Assembly (NCBI RefSeq): GCF_030867145.1
Contig: NC_134414.1
Span: 62,221,397-62,285,396, forward strand
Length of the DNA: 64,000 bases
From: Opisthocomus hoazin
Lineage: Eukaryota; Chordata; Aves; Opisthocomiformes; Opisthocomidae
Direction of reading: 5' to 3'
This document shows, piece by piece, positions 21,991 to 32,400 of this stretch; position 1 is the first letter of the stretch; the number at the start of each line of letters is the position of its first letter. A program made the translations under genes and the position numbers. The notes under the pieces are model-generated. The model was not told where the DNA came from and made no database searches. It saw nothing but the letters and a program-made list of their open reading frames with translations.

Positions 21991-22891
21991 CAACGTATGA
22001 AGTGAAAAAATTATCTGCGTGTTTTGTGGAATGGAGGAGGATGCCATACATGTTCTGCAAGATGTTTTAATTTGAGAGGACAGTGGAAAAACTGTCCTGG
22101 GAACTGAGAAATAGACTTTTCGGTAATCTTTCTCCTACAGCGCTCTGAGGGTGACGCATACCAGTAATCATTAACTCTGGTGGAAAGTTGACTTGAGTAG
22201 CACGGAACAGGTGTAATAATGAGCCTAGCCAGATTCTCAATTTATTTAATCTTTTCCTTCCTGCCAACTCCCTCCACTGCACATTTTTCAATTTCAATGC
22301 CTATAATACTTCCATTCGTTCAATCTTTCCATCACTTAAGTTTACCTGAGGAAATTACTTAAATATATATTTTTATCACAGGAAAACAAAGCATTTAAAA
22401 GCAAAGAAAGGTAGGATGAGCCACTCTCCTCTGTGCCACCTCCTTCATTCCAACACGCACCACCAGCTGTGATTAAGCAGTTTGAAGAGACACTGCCCCA
22501 TGTAGTTTAACAAATTCCAAGTTTACGTACTTCAGACTGTTCTCCAACTAAATCTTCTTCTTTTCTTCACATAAACTGTTTCTCTTAAAGGTTTGTGTTC
22601 ATGCAATGAGTCTAGCTGGATTTTACTGAGATGGCCACACAGTTCATTTATTTTCCTTTCCCCCAAACACGGAGGGAATTCAGCTTAACTCTAACGAAAC
22701 ATCTGTAAACGCGCTGATTGTGAGTTTCATCTACTTTAAACATAGATATTATTGTAATAGCATCTTCGCTGTCTTATTTGTGGTGAACACCTAAGTCATA
22801 TGCCAAGAACAGCATCACGAAGCTTTTTCACTTCTTGGGTGAGTGTGACCTGAAATTGCTGTCTCATTTCTGATGACTTTTTGCCTTCCCG

Positions 22892-23509
22892 TTAACTTCT
22901 TTCCCAGTATGTGAATAATAACATAATTGCAGGTACCGTAGTTTTAGCACAAGGATACTTTCTTGGCCATTCAAACTCCTTTCTTGACCCGTCAAAATTT
23001 ACAAAGGGCCAAGGGTCTCTCAGGGCACGCACTACTACGTACCTCTGTGCGACGAGGAGAGAGACGGCTGCAGGCAGCACCTCAGGCAGGATGACTGCGA
23101 GTCCCCTCGGCTCCGGCCATTCCTTTGCCAAGCAGAGTTTGACCAGGAGCTTCTTGTGGATACTCAGCAGAGCAACTCCAGTGATGTCAGCCTCAGCCTG
23201 GCTCACTGGCTGCCCGAACGAGCCCTGTCGTTGAGCTTGGGACGCAGCGCTGAACCAGGAATTGTATTTGCACTGCTTGCAGGCGGTCTGCAGCTCCAGG
23301 CAGGGTAGATATATCTCTTCCAACCCATGGGGTTCACCCACTGAGCTCCACTCAGCCAAGCTCAGGTTTGCACTCAGGAAAATAGCCACTGTCCATCGTC
23401 TGACACATGTGGCATTTAATGTTTTTGTATTTAGAAACCGTTGATAGAATTGGAACAATAGCAAGGTCACTGAACACTGAAACGAAATCAAGGACTCAGT
23501 TTTTAACAC
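22892..23509 (-). CDS. Unidentified open frame, possible terminal exon of an unknown minus-strand gene
   Basis: A 205-codon minus-strand frame in otherwise AT-rich intergenic DNA. The middle part (about 23043-23340) uses GC-ending codons and reads like real protein: YLPCLELQTACKQCKYN (a C-X6-C-X2-C pattern), ITGVALLSIHKKLLVKLCLA, VILPEVLPAAVSLLVA. A good acceptor (GATTTCGTTTCAG, exon from 23476) keeps the frame. Both a strong donor (AGAG/GTACGT at 23043) and the in-frame stop at 22892 are possible ends. A minus-strand AATAAA lies at 22652-22647. I do not recognise the family. It could be a real exon, a retrocopy remnant or chance. Confidence 0.35.
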   Translation of the reverse strand: MLKTESLISFQCSVTLLLFQFYQRFLNTKTLNATCVRRWTVAIFLSANLSLAEWSSVGEPHGLEEIYLPCLELQTACKQCKYNSWFSAASQAQRQGSFGQPVSQAEADITGVALLSIHKKLLVKLCLAKEWPEPRGLAVILPEVLPAAVSLLVAQRYVVVRALRDPWPFVNFDGSRKEFEWPRKYPCAKTTVPAIMLLFTYWERS

Positions 23510-23997
23510 TTAGCAGCCTCTAGGCTGAATTTTGAATGGCATGGATTAGATATTTGTTCTTTTTCTAGCAACTACATTGCACTTTTACACAGACTGGGGC
23601 ACAAGAATGTTTGTGGGCAGTAAATAAACTGTATGAAAAAGGAAAATGAACCAGCATCTCTCAGAATCTCAGTCAAAAAGCATACAAGGGCAGTCTGTTT
23701 CCTCTTTTCTTTCAAATGTTGTCAGTCCTGCTACTCAAAATTTTAAGGGCATGCCTTAGGACACTGTGCCCCTTCAAGATTTTGTTGAGAGTCCTGGATT
23801 CTGCAAAACTCTTGATTTCCAGAAACAAAGAAATGGAGAGTTAATCAACATACCAGCTACTCTGCAGGATGTACACAAGCTCTTTGTTGTCTTCCTTAGG
23901 TTGCACTTGTCTGCAGGTTGCTGCACTGAATGGCAAGAAGCTGGAGCAAACCTGTGAGTGTGAGGAGGGGCAACATATATATATAGCTGATCTCTGC

Positions 23998-24002
23998 CTG
24001 GC
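23998..24002 (+). repeat. Target-site duplication CTGGC, left copy
   Basis: Directly precedes the LTR 5' TGT and is identical to the right copy at 24593-24597. Confidence 0.75.
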
Positions 24003-24592
24003 TGTTAGAGATTGATTACAGAGGAGATTGATTATGATTATAGAACAGAATAAAATCATAGAACTAGAACATAGATTCAATTGTGTGAATACAGGTGTGT
24101 TAAAAAACCATACAACTGGTATGCTGGTCTCAATTGTCCCCTGTATAGGCCTTATCATGGTTGGGTTAAAAACCAATTGACCCTAGCATAAGATAAGAAG
24201 GTGTAGCAAGATTAATGTCATAGGTCAATAGGTTAAATTTTAGAAATAGGAGTAAGTTTAATAGAACATCTTGGAGTCTTTCAAAGTCTTTCTCAGGATT
24301 GTACCAAACAGAATTCACAGAAGAAGACGAAGGACAGACAATGACCCTGAGATGACCCTGAAACCAAGCGGGACCTGAAAACAGCAAGGGAGAATTCTAC
24401 AAAGACAGAAGAATAGAGAGAACTTAATAAATGATGCACTTAAAAAAACTTGATGTAATCGGTTTAATAAATGTATATACACTGGTTTAGTGAGTTGAGC
24501 TTTGCCACTTGCTGAGGTGATGGCCCAACTCTGAGTTGTGAATAAAGCAACACCTGGTGTAACCCACTCGTGTGACAATAAAATCTTTCACA
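24003..24592 (+). mobile_element. Solo LTR of an endogenous retrovirus, 590 bp
   Basis: The element runs from TGTTAGAGATTG to CTTTCACA (TG...CA termini) and is flanked on both sides by CTGGC (23998-24002 and 24593-24597), a 5-bp target-site duplication. A TATA-like TATATA at 24474-24479 and polyadenylation signals AATAAA at 24541 and 24577 give a U3-R-U5 order on the plus strand. There is no internal retroviral sequence, so it arose by LTR-LTR recombination. A 5-bp duplication suits ERVL-type elements better than ERVK (6 bp) or gammaretroviruses (4 bp). The family was not identified. Confidence 0.8.
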
Positions 24593-24597
24593 CTGGC
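24593..24597 (+). repeat. Target-site duplication CTGGC, right copy
   Basis: Directly follows the LTR 3' ACA and is identical to the left copy. Confidence 0.75.
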
Positions 24598-27500
24598 ATC
24601 TGGATATCTGCGCATGAAGGCGATGCAGGAGACCTCATTTCCTCAGGCCATCGTTGCCACACCAGCAGGGCGAGTTCTGTTCCCTCTTGGACTGTTAGCA
24701 GTTAGAGGATGAATGAAACTTGTTGATTCGGAGGTGGGCGCGTAGAAGAGGATGCTAGATGGCATCACATGCCAATGGCTTACACGCTTATAAAAATGTG
24801 CATGAGGGGTATTCTGTTGCTGAATGGCTTGAATAATTGCTTAAGAGACGCAGGAAACACCCACTTCATAGGAAGGAAGAGCGTGGAAGTGTCTGCTGGA
24901 GCAGGCAGAGGTGAGGCTGCACACACACACGCTCCAACTTCGTACTCTCAATCCTCAGAAGTGTGAGCTTTGCCAACCTTGGTGTTTTGGCGGGACGAAA
25001 GATAGGATCGAGCACCTTCAGTGATGGAACAGTACTTTGTCAATGATACGTTTCACAGTTTTTAAAATCAAAGAGACATTTGAGAGAAACAAACAGCTTC
25101 CAGTTATGTAGGTTTGAAACTCGTAGCTGAGGTGAGAAAAATATTTGTAATAAATGACAGATAAACCAAAAACACTTTCAGGGAGATCAAAATTAGTTAC
25201 AAAAATAGGCTGAATTTCATAAATTGCTTCAATCAAAAAAAAGAGGTGCGTTCATTAATATTAACATTTTCCATATCTCTTCAAAACAGAGTGTTTAATT
25301 CAGAAATATAACAGTATTTTAATGGTTGAAGTAAAGATTTTTTACTTTCAGAGTAGCATTTTAATTGAAAAATGTTCTATGCCTTAAATTACAACAAATG
25401 TTTTACAAGGCATGTGTTTTCATAATAAATATTTTGCTTTCTGTTAAGACTTCCCCCTCCCAAAATCAACAGAAGTGAATTTTTATCTTAGATCAGAATA
25501 TTTGAAAAAAAATACTGTTTGGGTTGCATTGTTTCAATTTGAAATTAGGTTTTAATCTGAATTATTTTTAGACCTTTTCTGGTTCAAACAAAAAAACCCC
25601 AAAGTATCTGCAACTCAGCCAACTCTAACTGGGACACTAAAATGTCAAGGTAAAGCACAAAATGGGGTTCCTAATATCTCCTTCCCTTTTTGACACTTCA
25701 TTATACCAGAAGGTTAAGGTAGGCAGGACATAGTGCATGTGTTCTGAGATTTTTGGAGTTTGTTGTTGCTACCATGACTAGTGAGAAAAGCTGCAAACAT
25801 AGTATAATTCCCCTCATTAAAATAAATCTAAGTGTAAGGAAAGACTGATGTCTATTTCCCCTTTTCCAGCTTCTGTCCTACATATAACACAGCACTACTG
25901 ATAAATTAATTAGTGATACAGCTTAGTGAATTAAGCAGACTCGAGGACCCATATTACAACAAGCTTAAAATAAATGAGACCAAATGGGCTACATAAAGCA
26001 TATTTATAGCAGTGTAAATAGCAGGTAGTAGCTAGTATTTTTATATAGCATCTACACACAAGGTGATAGCACAGAGGGCTAAATAATTCCACACCAGAAA
26101 TGTACTTCTCCCATCAGAGATATGACAAAGACATACGTGCAGAATTTTGTTTGGACAATAGAGAGGGGAAAGTGTTAACAGAGGCTAGCCTTGCCCTAAA
26201 CATGCCTGGTCCCTCACACTCACTTTCAAGCCCAATGACAAATATCAGCTCTTCCAAGTGCTAGTTTAGAGCATGCAAATCAAGTTCTTGCGCTGAACTG
26301 CAGGTTGTAGGAGCCTTTCTGCTTCCATTTACTGCAAAAGGAGCCCAGAAAAAGCATTTCCCTGAATTCCTCTCCTATGAACACCACTCCAAATGTGAAA
26401 TTACCAAAAGATGTGGCTACATAAACCATAGTCCCATGTTAACCAGATGTACACTACTATTTCATTTAGCTCCAACACAGCTAAGTTTCTGATAGGGATG
26501 TGCATCGGCAAGAATAAAAACAAGGTGTAAGGTCCAAGAAACCTCTGACGGGAAGAAGTCCTGAGCATAGTCTCTCTGTCTTATCATCCTCTCACCTCCT
26601 CCTTCGTTTTCACACTAGACTGCGTGCAACGTAACAGTCTGCTATATTCCTTTGTTTCCTGTATCAGGAAACTTTGATTTGTTTGGGTGGTTCTGGAATA
26701 AAGATTATTAATTAAAATGTATTGCCAAACATACCAGGTTCCTTCCAGGATCCTGTATGTTGTCACATCTAATACAGACTTCTTACTGTGTTATAACTGA
26801 GAAGGTTTTCTCAGTTAATAAACTACAGATTCAACTATCTCCACCATATGTCACCATATTCAGTTCATGGTCTCTAGTAGAAGCAATGCGTAGCTTCAAG
26901 AGTCATTCCTTGCTAATTGCCGCCCTCTGCCGCTACTATGTATATTACCAGCAGCAACTCAAGAGAAAATTCCTTGGGCTGGTGTCATTTGAGCACTTTG
27001 AACATGAGTGTAGTCTTGGCCAGCCACCCTTTCACTCCAAAACTCAAGACTGCTGAAGAAACTCGTTTGTGATACCAGTAAAATTTTTATCAATCCCTTT
27101 CAAAGACTTTTTGCATTACAGCTGTATTGCTTTGCTATTTTTCGACTTCCAAAACTTAATGTTGGCATATCATATGCATTTGTTCTTTCAAGTCTTCCTC
27201 CTCTTCCCATTCTGTAATTGCACAAGGGAATATGTGTTATGGAACTTGTTCTCCCAAGTTTATACTGAATATCTAAATATCTATGATAATCAAGAATGGT
27301 CCTTCATGGTTTGACCTCTTTCAAGAATTAATTACTGCGTAATTCTGTGTACCTGGTGGCATTTCTAGCACAGAGTGACAATGACAAATGCTTTCTCCTT
27401 AAGCAGATCATTTTGTAGCGTTGGCATTACACACTGTTCTTCATCATGTCAGCCTGAAATATTGACTTTGGCTCAGTATTTCAGGTCCAAGGCAAAGGAC

Positions 27501-28830
27501 CAAGGGCTTGTCAAGCATCCACTCAGAATGATACTTGACACTTTAATCACACTACTTTTATCTTGCTTTAAGGGATTTGATGCTTGAATCCTTAAGCTTG
27601 GCATTGCAGTATGAGGTCCTGAGTTTTCTTCAGATTGTTTTCTCCTAATCTTGTTATTAACAGTCCATTAAGCATATCATCATCCTTACCATTGTTATCT
27701 TAGAAGGTTGGAGGTGTAAATTCGCTTTCATATTCATTTTCTCTGGCTTGGGTCTAATACATTTTTCCTCGGGTAAAATCAAAGGAATTCATCTACTGGA
27801 ACAGTGATTGCATTCTGGTCAGTTCAGTTCTAGGCTTTCATATTTTGTGTTACCCATAGTGCTACAGAGTTTTCATGTTCTTCTTCCTGCTGACATCTTT
27901 AGAATGTCATCAGTTATTCATTTCACACCTATTGCTTCTTATATTATTTCAAGTTTTTATTCTGAATATCTTCTGCAGGCCAAATTTCAAGGCAATACCT
28001 TTGCAGCATCATCTTCCAAATCAAACCTTGAAGAAGGATAATTACTTTCCTTTTTTTCAGTCTGATCTTTCAAGAAAGCTTGTAAATTATATCTAGGGTG
28101 AGAAAAGTAACAAGACCATACCTGTAGAATGAAAAAAGAAATTTCTGTGTTTGCCAAATCAGACTTCAAGCCTCAAGTTTTTTACAGCAGATTTCCCCTG
28201 AGAACAAGACTTTTTTTTTTTCATTGATGGGGTGTAACATATAATACAGCCCTAATACGAATTGTTTATCCAGCAATACTAGGAACATAGCAACTAGGCT
28301 CATACAAGATTAGTTTTTCCGTGGTAGCTAAGAACATATTGTATTTTCATTATGGTAAAGAAAGGAAAAGAGGTGTCCAAAAACATGTGTTAGATTGCAG
28401 GGTATCTTACATAGGCTCTGCTTTCGGTTTACAGATCCAATACAATCTTTTAGCATGAAAATACTGTGCTCTGCTAAGTCCTGTCACCAACTTTTCTGCA
28501 GTCTGGTCAATTCCCCAATACTTTTTTGGCACGCCCGGAGGTCAGCGTGCAGTTAAGGCCACGCTGAACACCTTGGCTTTGCAGTGGAGAACAGCATTGT
28601 GTCCTGGGGACAATCAAGCAGAGTTTGAAATCCCACTTGCCTTCCTCCGCTCTACAGCTAGGTCAGGCACAGTGGTAAGGAACCAAGATCAATTTACTTG
28701 TGACTTAGTGCTCGATTTTTTTACAGTTTGAGTAGTCCAGAGACCTTGACTTCAAACACTTAAGCAACCACCAGGCCCCACAAGGCGGCCCTGAATACTG
28801 ACAAGTGTTAAACCCACTCCAAGCAGCCCG
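24598..28830. other. Intergenic, AT-rich, nothing recognised
   Basis: About 4.2 kb without a convincing exon, RNA gene or identifiable repeat. Open frames of 60-99 codons are at chance level. Heavily diverged old repeats may be present but cannot be named by eye. Confidence 0.4.
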
Positions 28831-29293
28831 CGCCCGTCTCCAGGCCTGCCAGCACCCGCCAAGCACCTTCAGAGGGGCTAAACCCGGGCCTGGAGCACGG
28901 CCCTCCTCGCCCCGGGAGGAGCCCGGCCGCGGTAGCAGACGGTGGGCAAAGAGCCACGAGGTAAAATACAGCAGCAGATGGAGACACTCGGCGTTTATCT
29001 CGCTACTGGAGACCTGAGGCCCGCGCCGCCATCTCCAGTGAGGGCACCCCGCTGTGGGCAGCGGCGTCGCCCCACCCTCCCGCGCATGCGCGGGACCAGG
29101 AAACCTGCCTTTCCACGCAAGCCCAGCGGCGGTAGCGCCCCGCCTCCCTGCCGCGCAGGCGCAGAGCCGCGCCCCCGCCCCTTCCCCCTCTCCCTCCCCC
29201 CCCCCCCCCCCGCTTAAGGCGGGGCCCGGCGGTGCGCGGACGGGTGCCCTTACGCCTGCTTCCGCTTTTGGTGAGCGTGAGGGGCGGGCGTGG

Positions 29294-29312
29294 CCAATCA
29301 GAAGCGCCCACG
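29294..29312 (+). promoter_or_regulatory. ER stress response element (ERSE), perfect consensus
   Basis: CCAAT, nine bases, then CCACG: an exact CCAAT-N9-CCACG element, 102 bp upstream of the DNAJC3 ATG and next to a GC box. In known UPR promoters NF-Y binds CCAAT and ATF6 (or XBP1) binds CCACG. DNAJC3 is an established UPR-induced gene, so both position and content fit. Confidence 0.93.
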
Positions 29313-29372
29313 ACCCACCCCGTAGAAGCTGGAGCTGTCGGCCGGGGCTGCGACGGCTGCTGTCGCCGCCGC

Positions 29373-29405
29373 GGGCTGGGCGGGCATCGGGGCCGGGGGA
29401 GGGGG
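29373..29405 (+). other. G-run cluster in DNAJC3 5' UTR (possible G-quadruplex)
   Basis: Six runs of at least three G within 33 bases (GGGCTGGGCGGG, then GGGGCCGGGGGAGGGGG), ending about 9 bases before the ATG and on the mRNA-sense strand. The pattern satisfies the usual four-run quadruplex rule. Effect on translation is inference. Confidence 0.6.
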
Positions 29406-29413
29406 CGGCGGAG

Positions 29414-29495
29414 ATGGTGTCTCCCGCGGCCTCCGCCGGCCGCCTGGGCTCCGCGCTGCCCTTCCTGCTGGTGCTCTTCGACCTGCAGTACCAGG
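29414..29495 (+). CDS. DNAJC3: DNAJC3 exon 1: signal peptide
   Basis: 82 coding nt. MVSPAASAGRLGSALPFLLV shows a short n-region and a hydrophobic h-region. It ends in phase 1 at G/GTGAGG. The first intron is about 6 kb. Confidence 0.96.
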
Positions 29496-32400
29496 GTGAG
29501 GGCCGGGGGCGGTTGGTGAGGGGCGCGGGGGGGTGTGTGGCGGTACGGGGGAGGGGTGGCTGCCACTGGGCCCGCGGTGGTGCCGGGCCGGGGGGAGCCG
29601 GTGGCTGCTCGCCCTCCTTCCGCCCGGGCTCTCCCTAGCGGGTCGCGCCGGTGGAGCGCGTTCGGGTGTCCGTGTGGCCGGGCTAGGCCTGGGGAGAGGC
29701 CCAGGGGCCGCCGTGGCGGTGGGGCAGCCCGCCGGGCCGTCCTGCGGGGCGGGGGGGGGAAAGGCCCTTCTGGAGAGGCTGTGAGGAGGGAGGAGGTGCG
29801 GAGCTGCCACCTCATCGCGGCTGTGGCGAGAGGTTGTGTAAGGAGGGCACGGCCGCTGCCTGCAACCTGCTTGGCTTGGTGTGGGTTCCTGGCGGGGCTG
29901 GCTGGGGTGGCCTGACGTGTGCTTCGCCTTCCTCGGCGTGCTGGTGGGGTGCCAGCTGCCGGGAGGCGCTGGGAGCGCCGTGGTGTCCTCCGGTGCGGCT
30001 GTGCGGCGGCATCGGACCTAAAATTCTCGCTTTTGTAGGAGTTTTGCGCAGCTTCCAGCTTAAAAGGCGGTTTTCAGCGGTCCCCCTCAGCCGCGGCCAT
30101 TACTAGTGCCAGACCTACACATTTGCAGAGGCTTTAGGGAGTTGCATGGCATTTGTTTATATTTTTGTTCTGTACTAGTGGTGGTTTGTTGTGGTTTTTT
30201 TTTTCCCTCCTCACTTTAGTATTTGGAGCTCGGCAGAGAAGTTTATCTGCACTTTGTGCACCCTGTTTGCTTTCAGGACACTGTCAGCAGCACCTGTATG
30301 GTCAAACCTATATTTGCAAGCTCATGTTAAATGTATAATTTCGCTATACGTGGGCGCGTATAGTGAGAGCTTCACCTGAGGAACGTTCTTTAACCCCAGT
30401 GGCAGGCTGAGGTGGAACTGAAGCTCTCAGGAGTCAGAATAAGTCCGTAGACCTGGGCTTGACATTTGAAACTCGGTTGATGTACTGAACTAAGGAATGC
30501 TTCAGTTGGCAATAGGAACATAGCGTGGCAAAGATGCTCTGTAGTGTTAGCAGAAAAGCAGTAATTGAGGTCAAAGTATGCTTCTCCCCCCCTCCCCACC
30601 AAGATTGTGGCAGCGCTGCTTCTGCGAAGGATTCTGTATTTGGAGTTGCCAGCCTATTTCAAGTACGTGGTTTAATGGCTAGGTGGCCATACCAAAGCCA
30701 TGTTTCCTAATTTGGGGTATATTTTTTTCAGTTAATAAAGATGTTTTGAAGTAGAGCAATATGGTGAACAGGATGGTTCTAGGTCTCATTTACTAAAACT
30801 AGTAAACTGTTAGTTCATGACTTCATATTCTAGGATGTATAGTTAGGAAATTTGGTGGTTTTACATTATTGAAGTATCTGGATTCCCCCCCCCCATTACT
30901 GGTTTTTGAACTCAGAGGTATTAGTATTCACATTTAAATTTGCATCTTGATGTCTTGATTGTAGAAGTCTGCCTTGTGCCATCAGATTCTTGAACCAGCA
31001 GAACCATTGGTCTGCATTAACTTTGTATCTTACAGTCAATATGTATGAATATTAATTTATATCTGGCTGGTAAATGAGCTCAGTAAAAAGGTTTTGGAGT
31101 GCTAGGTGATGTGGCAGGCTGCAGTTCACCCCTTACTGTAGCGTTTTCTCAATTCCTCCTCCTTGAATGCCTGAACTTGTGCTGAATAAGCTCCCATTTG
31201 ACACATCACCTCTTGGGAAGTTTCATCCTTCATGGCTGTTTGTCCACATTAATCGCAACAAAAAGAGGCAGCTGAGGAGGGTAGGGGCGTATGGTTCCTC
31301 TTCTCCTTTCTAGCAGTAAAAGAAAGGAAGTGTAATAAGAGGAGGAAGAAACAGGCGTTCAGTATACAGGGCTCCATTCCTTGTTATGGGACCACTAACC
31401 TTAAATGTTTCTCTCATGCCCACCCCCAACACCAGATGTTTCTGTCCTGAGTTTCGGAGGGTTTTTTTTCCTCTCACCCCAAGTTGCAAAGGATAGTCCA
31501 TGAAGGGGGAAGAAAGCCTCTAGTTTTCTGGAGGCAGAGAGGGATGGCTTTTTAGTTTGCCAATCTTAGCTGTGTTTACCAACTTTCTTTGCAAATGGAG
31601 GGAGTAAAGACTTGAGGGATGGAAGTTACACACAGCTCCAGTGGGTGCTCTGAGGCTCCTTGTGAGCCTTTTCGTATTGCTCCTGAAACTGATTGCTTGT
31701 CCACTGCTTACTTTGTTCAGTCTTGTCTTTGAAAAACACACTTGCAAACACACATCAAAGGAAAGCCCAAACCGGTTTAAAAATAGCAGCAAACTTAAGA
31801 CTTACTGTGCTAAACACAGGGTCATTCTGATCAAAAATCACCCCAAAAGCAAGATCTCCCACTCACGTGACAAGACAATCGTCAAACTCTTCTATGTTAA
31901 AAAAGAAAGTTTATATAATTGTAATTAAGGTTAGTGACATGCATGTTTCTTCTTTTTCTTTGAAACAGTTCTTTTTCTGGTGTACAATCAGAACTAATTC
32001 TATTTTCATAATGCCATTACTCAGCCTGGAGATGAGATTTAAAAAAAAAAAATATAGGTGGGAAATCCTCAGGGGGAAAAAGAGGAGTGTGTAGACAAAT
32101 GTAAAATCTTGAAACTTTTGAAGCTGGAGGGCTTTCTTAAGCTTTTTACACTGTGGATGTGACAGATTGTACGAGGATATAGTTGAAGTTCATATACTTA
32201 GGTACCTGCATGTTAGCACCAGTTACTCTTAATAAAACAAAAATTCTACCAGGAAGCTACAATTTATTTGAAGTGAGTGTATTTAACTGGAAAAACAGGT
32301 TAGGTGCACCTGCTTATCTTTGTTGTGCCTTCTGACTGGTGTCCTTACCTGGGAGTAGGTTTTCTTTTTTTTTTTTTATTGTCCACTCTTGTATCAGTGC

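Larger units (their letters stand above)
28830..29860. promoter_or_regulatory. DNAJC3 CpG-island promoter
   Basis: High-GC, CpG-dense DNA around DNAJC3 exon 1. It contains a C-homopolymer (about 29196-29211), GC boxes (GGGGCGGG at 29281), and an ERSE at 29294-29312. There is no TATA box. Long open frames on the opposite strand here are compositional. The divergent side could also drive a minus-strand noncoding RNA, as in human, but no exon can be shown. Confidence 0.85.

Noticed and set aside
29003..29815. 270-codon minus-strand frame across the DNAJC3 promoter
   Set aside because: Compositional, antisense to exon 1, no domain; it is the divergent side of a CpG island.
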